Source: a virus. Taken from it: a stretch of DNA of 25,832 bases. Of this stretch, positions 1 through 7,411 are shown piece after piece. Under the pieces are notes generated by a model, which did no database searches, was not told where the DNA came from, and saw only the letters and a program-made list of their open reading frames with translations. The position numbers were made by a program, and so were the translations under genes. Where the stretch lies: the IMG/VR virus record IMGVR_UViG_3300022856_000032, positions 1 through 25,832 of that record; one strand, 5' to 3'. Positions within the stretch are counted from its first letter, which is position 1. Each line of letters starts with the position of its first letter.

Positions 1-236
1 ATAAATGATGAAGCATCATCTCTACCACCAACTGCTGCTGGATTTGACCCACTGTTTGCAGAACCACGCAATTTATTCAATAACGAAGTATTTTGACTAC
101 CAGAACCTTGAAATTGAGATGCGTTTTGTACCAATCCATGTTTCACTGCAAGATTGGCACGTGATGAAAATGAGCTATCACCCCCTGTACTCTTGATGAA
201 GTCTACGACTGATGTATTTGTATTTAGTTTAGGCAT
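1..236 (-). CDS. Start of a probable virion-associated murein hydrolase or tail protein (3' end off window)
   Basis: The frame opens with ATG at 236, two bases after the TAA of the preceding gene, and stays open to base 1, so about 78 residues are visible and the C-terminus is missing. The visible part begins MPKLNTNTSVVDFIKSTG and continues with DSSFSSRANLAVKHGL and a QNTSLLNKLRG segment. From memory, this pattern (SVVDFLKS, DSSF..R..LA...GI, QN..LL..L) occurs at the N-terminus of phage proteins carrying cell-wall hydrolase domains and sits among tail genes. The catalytic part would lie outside the window, so the function is an inference. The reading frame itself is well supported by its tight fit to its neighbour. 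Confidence 0.6.
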   Translation of the reverse strand, partial: MPKLNTNTSVVDFIKSTGGDSSFSSRANLAVKHGLVQNASQFQGSGSQNTSLLNKLRGSANSGSNPAAVGGRDDASSF

Positions 237-237
237 A

Positions 238-495
238 TTATCGTTTAGTTAAGTCACCATATTGTGTATCTAACACTGCTCTCGACCATGTGAGCAATGT
301 TTGTCCTATCTTTCCAAAGAAAGGGATTTTATCCCCACTATGTGGAAACGATATAACAAGACGCTTTGCGAGACCGTGCTTTGCAAGCAATTTCTGCTCT
401 GCCTGCATATACACCTGCACTCTTTCGTGCAGCTTTTTAGACGAAAGATTTGTGGTTCGTTTCCCCTTTCTTGTTTTTGTAATTGTCTTTTTCAT
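238..495 (-). CDS. Small basic hypothetical protein (85 aa)
   Basis: I do not recognise this protein. It starts with a Lys/Arg/Thr-rich stretch (MKKTITKTRKGKRTTNL) followed by a probable helix (KLHERVQVYMQAEQKLLAKHG) and a mixed C-terminus containing SFPHSGDKIPFFGKIG. I chose ATG at 495 because the only longer in-frame start is a TTG at 543, which would overlap the preceding gene by 23 bp. Its TAA lies directly before the ATG of the hydrolase-like gene. The late tail position suggests a virion or lysis accessory, but nothing in the sequence shows it. No membrane segment or signal peptide is evident. Confidence 0.6.
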   Translation of the reverse strand: MKKTITKTRKGKRTTNLSSKKLHERVQVYMQAEQKLLAKHGLAKRLVISFPHSGDKIPFFGKIGQTLLTWSRAVLDTQYGDLTKR

Positions 496-520
496 GTTAT
501 GATGTGAGTTTAATATACTA

Positions 521-721
521 TTAAATTGACCTTTTGACTCCAAGTTTTCCAGTAGACTTTTTCTTTCTATGTTCCTTTGTCATATCTCTAGCCTCGACCT
601 TATTTGCAGCGATTTCGTCGTTCACCTGTTTATAGAACTTCTCTCTTGCAGGGGTTTTTTTGAGCTTCAATTTATTTAAAGCTCGCATTTCCTTTTGTTG
701 TTTTGATAGTTTTTTAATCAT
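521..721 (-). CDS. Small Lys-rich hypothetical protein (66 aa)
   Basis: A short, strongly basic protein beginning MIKKLSKQQKEMRALNKLKL, predicted helical over most of its length, ending in a Lys-rich tail (KEHRKKKSTGKLGVKRSI). ATG at 721 sits five bases after the stop of the fibre-like gene. I do not recognise a family. Charge and size would fit a nucleic-acid-binding or virion-internal protein, but this is only a guess. It lies in an unbroken late-gene series, which is the main reason to accept it. Confidence 0.55.
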   Translation of the reverse strand: MIKKLSKQQKEMRALNKLKLKKTPAREKFYKQVNDEIAANKVEARDMTKEHRKKKSTGKLGVKRSI

Positions 722-726
722 GATGT

Positions 727-1782
727 TTATGGTTTCTCGTATGCAACGTAGAAAAAGTCGTTATCCTCCAGTGCGTCAGAAAGGTTAGAAATACGCACTC
801 GAAAGTCGTTCGAGTTCTGTGCATCGATGGTTATATTTTTCACCACCGATGCATCTGGTGTTACTTGTACCGTATAGTTCGTATGTCCAAAACTGTGAGT
901 CACAGTATACCGACCAGTTGATGGATTTGAGATACTGAATGTGTTGTTATTATCAAGGTTTGATGTTCCCGATACACGCCCATGGTATACGATGGGTTGT
1001 GTAATTGTGTGGTACTCAAAGTCTCCATTCACCCACAAGTCCCTCCACTTCTTTAGGATGTTTCCTAGGTCTACTGCATTTGATGTCCACGGAGATATTC
1101 CGTTGCTATCAATTTGGCAAACGCTAGTACTGTTATCTTGAAACAAGACAGCACCAGAAGAGCCACAATTGAAAACGATGGAACTGCTAGAAGTCTGCCC
1201 ATCAATAATGTATGAGTTACTACCTGCATAAGTATCCACAATGTTTGTCCCACTCAAGTTGTAGAAAGCTGCCAGCGTCGAGGTTAGTATTACTCGTTGC
1301 CCAGATGATGCGGTTGTGAGTGTACTACCAGTGATGGTGGTACCTGTTATGGTTACAGCATCAAGGGAGCCAGCTGTTATATCTCCAAGGTCAGCGGAAA
1401 TAGCCTCAAGGTCATTTACGCTTATTTTGCCGGCTGTGATGGCATTTGAACCAATATAGGTCTCTGTGATGTTTCCTGCTCCTATGTCTGCGAGAGAGCC
1501 TCCTGTGGCTACGTAGCCACTAATGGTGATTGAACTAGCTGTCATGTTGCCATCCCAGTCTACTTTCCACGGTGCTGATGCAAAATCCTCTGCTCCAGCC
1601 CACATACCATCACGGTCTACTCTGAATACTTTTGAACCAAAACCAACACTCAACTGTTTAACATTACTGAAAAATTGAGCACCATGTCTAGTGGTCTGCT
1701 CTCTATTTTCCAATGGCAAAAACGGTACCTCATGATACGGATTGTTCGGTGTATTTGTTGTTGTTGGGTTTATTGTAGGCAT
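727..1782 (-). CDS. Tail fibre / receptor-binding-like protein
   Basis: A protein of about 351 residues. ATG at 1782 (MPTINPTTTNTPNN) follows the upstream TAA by four bases; a longer non-ATG start at 1818 would overlap the upstream gene and is less likely. The N-terminal part is Pro/Asn-rich and includes KVFRVDRDGMWAGAEDF. The middle holds a Gly/Thr/Ile-rich stretch resembling short beta repeats (LGDITAGSLDAVTITGTTI), as seen in beta-helical tail fibres and in C-terminal parts of host-specificity proteins. The C-terminus has the segment SNAVDLGNILKKWRDLWVNG, which in my experience recurs near the end of phage fibre or tailspike-like proteins, followed by a beta-rich domain. It lies downstream of the propeller-like tail gene, as fibres often do. 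Role inferred: virion surface, host attachment. Confidence 0.6.
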   Translation of the reverse strand: MPTINPTTTNTPNNPYHEVPFLPLENREQTTRHGAQFFSNVKQLSVGFGSKVFRVDRDGMWAGAEDFASAPWKVDWDGNMTASSITISGYVATGGSLADIGAGNITETYIGSNAITAGKISVNDLEAISADLGDITAGSLDAVTITGTTITGSTLTTASSGQRVILTSTLAAFYNLSGTNIVDTYAGSNSYIIDGQTSSSSIVFNCGSSGAVLFQDNSTSVCQIDSNGISPWTSNAVDLGNILKKWRDLWVNGDFEYHTITQPIVYHGRVSGTSNLDNNNTFSISNPSTGRYTVTHSFGHTNYTVQVTPDASVVKNITIDAQNSNDFRVRISNLSDALEDNDFFYVAYEKP

Positions 1783-1786
1783 AGTT

Positions 1787-3217
1787 TTAATCGTTAGCGT
1801 CTTCCTCTTGGAAACCAATAACAGACATCTCGACCTCTGGTGCGTCGTTATTGTTTGGGTTAAGCACTGTTTTAGTTTTCACAACTGTGGCTGTGGCAAT
1901 CTTATCGTCACTCACCACAATCAGTCTCTCGGTATCTACCTTACTTGCCATAGCTGCACCAAAGGCAGCATGTTGAGTAGCAGCATGAATATCGATTGAT
2001 GTACTTGCTGGCAAAGTTCTGTAAGGCACATAAACACGCCCGTAATTGCTTTGCTGTGTACGGTCAATCAGATAGTTACGAGTAACAAAGTGAGCAGTGG
2101 CTTTTGTTGTGAGGTTTAGAATGTCACAACCGTAGACTGTGCCAGAGTTTGTATCTACCCAAGTGACTAGGAACTGGTCAGCCCCAATACCTGCGATAGA
2201 ACCAACTTGAATGTTGGCAAGGTTCCCAGTTGAGATGGTGAACTCTAGGTTTAATACGTATGGATAGTTTCTGTTTGTGCGATTGATTGAATAAATACCA
2301 AGGTTTACGCCAGTACCTGTGACCTGTGAGAGCCCAAAGAGTGGCATACCGTTGAAATTGAATACGGCATTTGGGTTTATTTTAGCCTTGTTTGTAGAAC
2401 TCCAAGTACCTTTGATTTGTTTATAGTGCTCAAGTTGTGCACCATCATAGATATAAATGTTTCCTTTCGTTCCAGCGTTGACCAGTACGATGTTATCTGC
2501 CTCAAGAAAAGCGTTGATACCAACCTCGGGGATGTCGTCAGAGACACTGTATGAGACACTCCACGTGTTCCATCTGATGATTTCTGTACTGTTTACGTTG
2601 TCTGATACGTATGTACCAAGTAAAAGGTCTGTATCGAGCTTTCCTAGTGAGCTGATACGTAGTGGTGTTTTAATATCCAAAGCGTTTGCTGAAAATGTAG
2701 TCTCATCAACTTGAGCTATTTGGTTACCATCTCCAATATATAAAACTAGGTTCACCTTTTTCATAGGGTGGAAAGTATCATCTGTCACTCCAAAGGTTGC
2801 CCAACTATCTGCTTGAGTAGGGGCTACTCCAGCTGTAGGGATTGCAAAGCGTCCCAATCGTGACTCCATAGCGTAGTACACGTACCCTTGATATTCTTCT
2901 GCTGAAAGCACCTTTGCACTTCCTGCTGCTGGTGAAACTGTAGCGTGGTCAGTCCAAGTACCATCACTTTCTCTCTCAAAGACTCCTCCTGCGTCTCCAA
3001 AGAAATACGTTGAGCCGTTTGAACATGGCACTTTTGCTAGACACAATTCATCCACAGTAGAGCCACTGTCTTTTGTCAGTGCTTGGTTCGCTTTGATGAC
3101 ACCAGCCTCACTGTGAATATCACAGTTGATTGCCTCTGCCACACTATTCTCACCTCCAAGATAATCGCTGTCTGCGATTCCTCCGATGTTGATGTTTTTT
3201 GTTTCTAGGTTTGCCAT
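1787..3217 (-). CDS. Beta-propeller-like tail protein, similar in style to packaged-DNA stabilisation protein gp10
   Basis: 476 residues starting MANLETKNINIGGIADSDYLG. The N-terminus has the style of P22 gp10-like and related tail hub proteins: an early GG, then a patch saying that values are assigned to N-terminal residues (AINCDIHSEAGVIKANQAL). The rest is built of beta-rich blades with recurring aromatic and Gly-Asp motifs (GYVYYAMESRLGRFA, LVLYIGDGNQIAQVD, GNIYIYDGAQLEHY, GTVYGCDIL). No signal peptide or membrane segment is present. Together with the P22-type portal and N4-gp56-type capsid genes upstream it would fit a protein that closes the portal channel after packaging, but a generic tail-hub propeller is equally possible. 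The start at 3217 is one base from the upstream stop. Confidence 0.55.
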   Translation of the reverse strand: MANLETKNINIGGIADSDYLGGENSVAEAINCDIHSEAGVIKANQALTKDSGSTVDELCLAKVPCSNGSTYFFGDAGGVFERESDGTWTDHATVSPAAGSAKVLSAEEYQGYVYYAMESRLGRFAIPTAGVAPTQADSWATFGVTDDTFHPMKKVNLVLYIGDGNQIAQVDETTFSANALDIKTPLRISSLGKLDTDLLLGTYVSDNVNSTEIIRWNTWSVSYSVSDDIPEVGINAFLEADNIVLVNAGTKGNIYIYDGAQLEHYKQIKGTWSSTNKAKINPNAVFNFNGMPLFGLSQVTGTGVNLGIYSINRTNRNYPYVLNLEFTISTGNLANIQVGSIAGIGADQFLVTWVDTNSGTVYGCDILNLTTKATAHFVTRNYLIDRTQQSNYGRVYVPYRTLPASTSIDIHAATQHAAFGAAMASKVDTERLIVVSDDKIATATVVKTKTVLNPNNNDAPEVEMSVIGFQEEDAND

Positions 3218-3218
3218 A

Positions 3219-3500
3219 TTATTTTATTATATTAAACTTCTCCGTCACAAAGGTCGTCGATACTCTGCGTATAGGATTGACCTGCATGAAAGAGGTTATC
3301 TCTAGGTGATACTCACCTGCTGGTAAATTGTCTGGTAGCTCGAGTGATGCGTTGTCGTATTGTGTACACTCGATTTTATCTTGAAAGAATGTGTAGTTTG
3401 TGAAACTGATGAGCACGTCATTATTCAAAGAACGGTGTACTTCCACCTCACCAACCCTGTGGCGGCATACATCTGATTGAAATATCAGAGTGTCACCTGC
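3219..3500 (-). CDS. C-terminal part of a membrane-anchored phage protein, cut from its anchor by TAG
   Basis: The frame runs from AGDTLIFQSDVCRHRVGEVE to KFNIIK*. The first possible start is GTG at 3446, giving a 75-residue product (MEVHRSLNND...). The frame is continuous and in register with the preceding 58-residue ORF (3501-3677). The only thing separating them is one TAG at 3501-3503, so the full unit would be about 152 codons. The content is beta-rich (VLISFTNYTFFQDKIECTQY, LPAGEYHLEITSF), like a small extracytoplasmic sandwich. Phages often encode such an N-anchored protein with a PF(V)V...AGDTL motif spanning exactly the point where the TAG lies. I infer one gene interrupted by a nonsense codon, either through programmed readthrough, real inactivation or a base error. 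Function unknown. Confidence 0.6.
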   Translation of the reverse strand, partial: AGDTLIFQSDVCRHRVGEVEVHRSLNNDVLISFTNYTFFQDKIECTQYDNASLELPDNLPAGEYHLEITSFMQVNPIRRVSTTFVTEKFNIIK

Positions 3501-3677
3501 CTATAGTTCTTTCTCTATTACAACAAAAGGCTGAACATTTGCAGTGAAAGTCTTGTATGGGTAGAGGCTCCAAAAAGCGTATGTACCTATCGCAATAAAG
3601 CCAAGTAACAAAATATGTATAGCAATAGAGTAGACGATTTTGTTATTCTGCTTATCTATAATGTCTTTCATATCCAT
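3501..3677 (-). CDS. N-terminal membrane anchor of the TAG-interrupted protein (58 aa)
   Basis: Reads MDMKDIIDKQNNKIVYS, then one hydrophobic helix (IAIHILLLGFIAIGTYAFW, about residues 18-36), then SLYPYKTFTANVQPFVVIEKEL and TAG. ATG at 3677 follows the upstream TAA by two bases. A short charged N-terminus followed by a single helix suggests a type II anchor with the rest outside the cytoplasm. The same frame continues beyond the TAG into 3219-3500 without another stop, which is why I treat both as one gene. It lies beside a coiled-coil/membrane protein and near the lysis/tail end of the genome, so a role at the envelope (spanin-, holin- or exclusion-like) is possible but unproven. Confidence 0.6.
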   Translation of the reverse strand: MDMKDIIDKQNNKIVYSIAIHILLLGFIAIGTYAFWSLYPYKTFTANVQPFVVIEKEL

Positions 3678-3679
3678 GA

Positions 3680-3940
3680 TTATTTGATTACTAAAGACAC
3701 CACCGCCACGACCACTGCGGTCAGTATGAGTCCGACTAGCCCAAAAACTATCTTTTTGATTGGCTCAAACTCTGCCTTCGTTACATAATGGTCACCTACT
3801 AAAGCCTTGATTTCTCCGACTTCTTTTTTAATATATTCGATGTCCTTTGAAATCCCGATGTCATTGTTACTGCTTTTACGCATGAACTCATCGAGCTTTG
3901 TTTGGATATCGTTTATTTTTTTTCCTGTTTTGTGTTCCAT
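3680..3940 (-). CDS. XhlA-like coiled-coil protein with C-terminal membrane helix
   Basis: 86 residues. Residues 1-60 are charged and heptad-like (INDIQTKLDEFMRKSS, DIEYIKKEVGEIKALV), and residues 64-85 form a strongly hydrophobic helix (IVFGLVGLILTAVVVAVVSL) ending in IK. This architecture, an N-terminal cytoplasmic coiled coil with one C-terminal membrane segment, matches XhlA/hemolysin-type phage proteins that assist holins in lysis. The position among late genes next to another membrane protein supports an envelope role. I cannot separate XhlA-like from other small tail-anchored phage proteins by sequence alone. ATG at 3940 follows the upstream TAA (3944-3946) closely. Confidence 0.6.
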   Translation of the reverse strand: MEHKTGKKINDIQTKLDEFMRKSSNNDIGISKDIEYIKKEVGEIKALVGDHYVTKAEFEPIKKIVFGLVGLILTAVVVAVVSLVIK

Positions 3941-3943
3941 ATA

Positions 3944-5734
3944 TTAAGTGCTGTTACGTGTTGCTCGACCCCACGTACTATCCGTTGGGCGTGCCGTTTT
4001 TTCCCACACCGCACCAAAGTGCAGTAGTGATGGCAGGCTGAACGTCAAAACCTGCGTATCTGGGCTCACTACGATACCAAAGGCAATCGCATAAGCTGGG
4101 ATTGTAAATGTGGCTACTACAGCTGATGGTGTTACCAGAGTCTGTGCTGTGAGTGAATAGGCTGGAATACTGAATGTTGCCACCTGTGCAGCAACTGATA
4201 CCGTGTGGTCAAAGAGCACTGAATAAGCTGGCACCGTAAAGGTCGCCACCTGTGTAGCAGGATTCTGTGTTTGACCAAACTTTAGAGTGTATGTAGGGAT
4301 ACTAAACGTCGCCACTGGTGGCACACCTTGAGCAATAACCCATCCACGTTTAACGCTATAGGTAGGTACCGTGAATGTCGCCACCAATGCTGATGGCAAA
4401 AATGTAACGTCTGGTAAATCAACAGTGTACGTAGGCACAGTGAACGTCGCCACCTGTGCTGCTGGTGAGACCGAGAGCCCAGTGGCGACTGAATATGTAG
4501 GCAATGAGAAAGTTGCAATTTGAGCTGCTGCAGCAACTGAAAGTCCTGTTTTTGCTGCGTATGTAGGAACTGAAAACGTAGCAACTTGTGCTGCTGGGCT
4601 TACTGATATGTTGACCACTGATGAGTGCTCCACAACCAATTTAGGGTCTTGTGTCGTACCACTTACATCAGCAGAAGACGCTTGGACTTGTGTGTTATCA
4701 CGACTTCCATGTGTATTGGGGTCAATGTCATCTAAGTCAAGGTCGCACCGAGTACCTAACTTCGTGATGCCAGTTTTGCTGATGCTTGCCTCCCCTGTAG
4801 AGTTTAGTGTGATGTCGTTGTATTCAGATGCTGTGATGTCTCCATAGGCAGTATCTGATGCTTGGCGTGTTGTGCCTACCTGCCCGTAGTCGGCTGCTAC
4901 TAACGCTGTGTTGCTTGCTGGGGTAGAGTCTACTATAGCGAGTGCTGGCGTGTCAGAGAATGGGTCAGCTTTTGATGTAACATAGAAAGAAAGCGTGGCA
5001 CCAGTTATCGTGTCCGAGTCTCCGAGAGCAGAGGTATCAAACAATACAATAGAACGAGCTATTAAGTCCCATTCAGTTGATGAGTTGTTTGACCCCTCAA
5101 ACCTAAAAAGGTTTATAGCTGAACCAGCATCACTTGAACCATTACCTGCACCATTACGGATCGTTGTCCAATCGTCCCCACCAGAAGCCCCCAAGTCCCT
5201 TCTTACAATACCGTCAACAGAGGTACTCTCTGTGTGAGCATCGGGATAGAATGTGCTCGTGGTGTTTCCAATCTTTCCTTTCACAATCCGCTCATCAGAG
5301 TGGATATTTTTCATTACAGATAGGTTGTGTTCAATCACTTGCAGCAACGCCTCTTTGGGGTCTTCCCTAAAACGCTGCTCACGTTTTGTGTCTCTCCCCT
5401 CTATCCATTCACGCACAATATCTCCCTGTGGATCTGCTACGAGAATTGGTGGATTAAATATACGAAAACGCTCAACATCAACGCTACCATCAACACCAAA
5501 ACCAATCTGCTTGCCTTTTTTATCCCAACAACGAGCAAAGACCTCAATACCACCCTCAATCTTCTTGGTGTCAACAATCTGAATGTGGTTTTTTGCACGC
5601 TTTGTTTTACGAACTTTTCTTATTTTAGCAATTTCACGCCCCTTTAAGTTGGCACGTTGCTTTGAGTTCTTATTTTTTAAGGTATTGCGTATCATAGATT
5701 TGTATTGGGCTTTCGTACCCATCTCTGCCGTCAT
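3944..5734 (-). CDS. Large modular virion protein with nine ~22-residue repeats
   Basis: 596 residues in three parts. Residues 1-155 are basic, with a Lys/Arg-rich start (KGREIAKIRKVRKTKRAKNH). Residues about 156-372 resemble a DNRLRE-type beta-sandwich, with a start like TSTFYPDAHT and the core LIARSIVLFDTSALGDSDTI followed by GATLSFYVTS. Residues 378-575 consist of nine tandem repeats of 22-23 residues with the core [VI]ATF[ST][VIL]P[TA]Y; the last copy is diverged (VLTFSLPSL). The protein ends in a short Trp-containing tail. Such modules are typical of surface-exposed virion proteins (fibres, head or tail decorations). The start at 5734 (MTAEMGTK) is the first in-frame ATG; the second at residue 5 is also possible. 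No signal peptide or membrane segment. Confidence 0.6.
   Translation of the reverse strand: MTAEMGTKAQYKSMIRNTLKNKNSKQRANLKGREIAKIRKVRKTKRAKNHIQIVDTKKIEGGIEVFARCWDKKGKQIGFGVDGSVDVERFRIFNPPILVADPQGDIVREWIEGRDTKREQRFREDPKEALLQVIEHNLSVMKNIHSDERIVKGKIGNTTSTFYPDAHTESTSVDGIVRRDLGASGGDDWTTIRNGAGNGSSDAGSAINLFRFEGSNNSSTEWDLIARSIVLFDTSALGDSDTITGATLSFYVTSKADPFSDTPALAIVDSTPASNTALVAADYGQVGTTRQASDTAYGDITASEYNDITLNSTGEASISKTGITKLGTRCDLDLDDIDPNTHGSRDNTQVQASSADVSGTTQDPKLVVEHSSVVNISVSPAAQVATFSVPTYAAKTGLSVAAAAQIATFSLPTYSVATGLSVSPAAQVATFTVPTYTVDLPDVTFLPSALVATFTVPTYSVKRGWVIAQGVPPVATFSIPTYTLKFGQTQNPATQVATFTVPAYSVLFDHTVSVAAQVATFSIPAYSLTAQTLVTPSAVVATFTIPAYAIAFGIVVSPDTQVLTFSLPSLLHFGAVWEKTARPTDSTWGRATRNST
4010..4603 (-). 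repeat. Coding tandem repeats, nine units of about 66 bp
   Basis: These are the DNA units behind the nine amino-acid repeats in the virion protein. The conserved VATF core recurs at residues 384, 406, 428, 451, 474, 496, 518, 540 and 562, so the period is 22 codons with two 23-codon units. Protein conservation is much better than nucleotide conservation, which suggests an old expansion kept by selection rather than a recent slippage product. Confidence 0.8.
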
Positions 5735-5769
5735 CCAATCGGTTGACGACAGAGTGGAAACACAAGCTG

Positions 5770-6192
5770 TTAAGCTAGGTTGAGGATTCCCTCAGTGTTC
5801 CAAGCGATTGTGAAATCGCCAGCACTTGAGCTTTGGTCTGTAGTAAAGTCCAAGTAGCAAATCAATAGAGATGTTGCTGCTGTTCCAGTGTCGTAATACA
5901 CAACTGCACCTCGAGCGGTGATAGTTGATGTACTCCAAGTCACGTCGTCAGCGTCATACACTCCCTCATTGTCAGTATCGTCGATAGATACTGCATCGTT
6001 TGCTAGCGATGCTCCATCTGCGGTATACCCAGTACCAGTAACCTCATTTGTCACGTCCGCAAAATCCTCCTCGGTATCTTGGTTTGGTGAAAATGAAGAA
6101 GTAACAAGAGCAACCTTGATGTCATCAGTGTCGAGGTCGATACCTCCGTTCATGATGTTCGCCTTAAAGGCGTTCCATATAATGTCAGCCAT
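5770..6192 (-). CDS. Phage structural protein, unknown role (140 aa)
   Basis: Begins MADIIWNAFKANIMNGGIDL and continues with DTDDIKVALVTSSFSPNQDT, a segment with VTGTGYTADGASLANDAVSI, and DVTWSTSTITARGAVVYYDT. I recognise this pattern (DIKVAL, GTGYTAGGA.L, W..ATITAR.AV.Y.DTG, LL.Y.DF...) from widespread uncharacterised phage proteins found next to head/tail genes. It is beta-rich and soluble. It may be a head or tail decoration protein, but no function can be read from the sequence. Its ATG at 6192 follows the upstream TAA by two bases. Confidence 0.6.
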   Translation of the reverse strand: MADIIWNAFKANIMNGGIDLDTDDIKVALVTSSFSPNQDTEEDFADVTNEVTGTGYTADGASLANDAVSIDDTDNEGVYDADDVTWSTSTITARGAVVYYDTGTAATSLLICYLDFTTDQSSSAGDFTIAWNTEGILNLA

Positions 6193-6194
6193 GA

Positions 6195-6569
6195 TTATTT
6201 CTTGTTAGCTTCGGCTACAGCTTCTGCCTGCTCCTCGAGTAGATTTTCTACTTCTGAAACAGCCTCGTCGCCATAGTTTTCTGATAATTGAGCCTTGAGT
6301 TCGACGACTCGAGCCTTAGATGCTTCGATACGCTTTGGTAGCACTACCTCTGCTTTGTTTTGGCTAGCCAAAATATCTTTGATGTATCGCTCCTTAGTTA
6401 GCACCATAACTCCACCATCCGCACGGTAGGCAATTCCTCGCCTTGCTTCGATGATTTTACGTGCTCGTAATTGCACTGGCTTTGCAAGTGTGGGGTATTT
6501 CTCCCTACGCTCTGCTCGTGGCAGTGCTACAAACGCATCAACTTCTTTTCTGATTTCTGTATCATTCAT
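6195..6569 (-). CDS. Helical hypothetical protein with C-terminal coiled coil (124 aa)
   Basis: Begins MNDTEIRKEVDAFVALPRAE, contains a predicted small beta segment (GIAYRADGGVMVLTKERYIK) and ends with long charged helices (ASKARVVELKAQLSENYGDE and LLEEQAEAVAEANKK). Heptad-like spacing suggests a coiled coil from about residue 80 on. I do not recognise a family. It lies between the connector-like gene and the structural gene, so a small tail assembly or connector accessory role is conceivable. The A/T-rich leader before ATG at 6569 has no Shine-Dalgarno sequence. Confidence 0.55.
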   Translation of the reverse strand: MNDTEIRKEVDAFVALPRAERREKYPTLAKPVQLRARKIIEARRGIAYRADGGVMVLTKERYIKDILASQNKAEVVLPKRIEASKARVVELKAQLSENYGDEAVSEVENLLEEQAEAVAEANKK

Positions 6570-6591
6570 AATATATGTTGATGTTTAATGA

Positions 6592-7314
6592 TTAGTAATC
6601 TTGCCCATCGTCCCTTGGGACAGATGCGACAAAAGACCTATTGATGTTTCGAGGGGTCAATTTCTTGTACACCTCGTCCAATTCTAGGTCTACTTTCTGC
6701 TCTTTTTTTGTGAGAGGCAGAGGTTTATCTCGTGACTCTTTGTACGCAATAACGACTTTCGTTGCCCAGTGCTTATGAGTCTGTCTCGGCAACGAGTGTG
6801 TAGTATCAGTTGTTGGTACTGAAAGCTCATCAGAGGCTGCTAGCATCGCTGTGGTGATGTCTTCGGGATAGATTTGAGCTATCATCTGCAGACCATCAGT
6901 TACGGCAATGATGTCGTCTCCACTCAAGATAACTAGCTCACGTCCTCGGATGAGGAATTGTGGCTTTTTACCTGTGTACAGTTCTTTGATACTGGCATTT
7001 TGCAATATCGCAGTCTCATCAAACTGTGAGTTGTCAGCCTCAATAAGAGGTGACCAGAGTGTGCCATCTAGCTGTGCGTATACACCACTTGAGTGTTTCA
7101 ATAGATCATCTGCAAAAGTGTAATTGCGGATGCCTACCTCCAAGTCACGTGACAGTTCCATGTCAAAGTAGTGTTCGTCAACATTGCTCACAATATCTGC
7201 GGAAATGTCGTCTTTCTCTACGTTTGCATAGGTAACAATATCGGCATCGGGCAGCGTAGTGCTGTTCGTACCTGTTTGCTTCCTTATATATTCGGCAAAT
7301 GTTGTTCCTTTCAT
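6592..7314 (-). CDS. Probable head-tail connector / adaptor-like protein (240 aa)
   Basis: Begins MKGTTFAEYIRKQTGTNSTT and has an early acidic helical part (DISADIVSNVDEHYFDMELS), then alternating beta/helix segments (GVYAQLDGTLWSPLIEAD, KPQFLIRGRELVILSGDDII). The size, the acidic helical N-terminus and the position downstream of the capsid gene are reminiscent of head completion or tail-completion adaptors in podovirus/siphovirus genomes. I cannot match a definite family, so the role is an inference from position and style. ATG at 7314 comes after an unusually structured 97-bp gap. Confidence 0.5.
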   Translation of the reverse strand: MKGTTFAEYIRKQTGTNSTTLPDADIVTYANVEKDDISADIVSNVDEHYFDMELSRDLEVGIRNYTFADDLLKHSSGVYAQLDGTLWSPLIEADNSQFDETAILQNASIKELYTGKKPQFLIRGRELVILSGDDIIAVTDGLQMIAQIYPEDITTAMLAASDELSVPTTDTTHSLPRQTHKHWATKVVIAYKESRDKPLPLTKKEQKVDLELDEVYKKLTPRNINRSFVASVPRDDGQDY

Positions 7315-7354
7315 GATACTTACGTGTCGTTAGTGAGTAATGTGATGCTCCTCT

Positions 7355-7395
7355 CCCTGTCGCTACCCACCACCGAGGTGATGAGTAGAGCAGGG
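7355..7395 (-). promoter_or_regulatory. Strong RNA hairpin between two late genes
   Basis: In the mRNA sense, CTACTCATCACC and GGTGGTGGGTAG (7363-7374 and 7377-7388) pair along all 12 positions (10 Watson-Crick, two G-U). In reality the top pair opens to give a four-base loop. A second helix of five pairs (CCCTG with CAGGG, 7355-7359 and 7391-7395) encloses it after a small internal loop. There is no U-run after it, so it is not a standard intrinsic terminator. It could be an RNase processing site, an mRNA stabiliser or a translational control element for the gene starting at 7314. Confidence 0.45.
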
Positions 7396-7411
7396 TTAGG
7401 AACCCCAGAGA

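Noticed and set aside
1787-1818. Longer start for the fibre-like gene at 1818
   Set aside because: It is not an ATG, would overlap the previous gene by 32 bp, and a good ATG at 1782 lies directly after the stop.
3501-3503. Alternative genetic code with TAG as a sense codon
   Set aside because: Genes at 7412, 13713, 16007, 17136 and 25174 end with TAG at natural positions just before the next start, so TAG is a working stop here.
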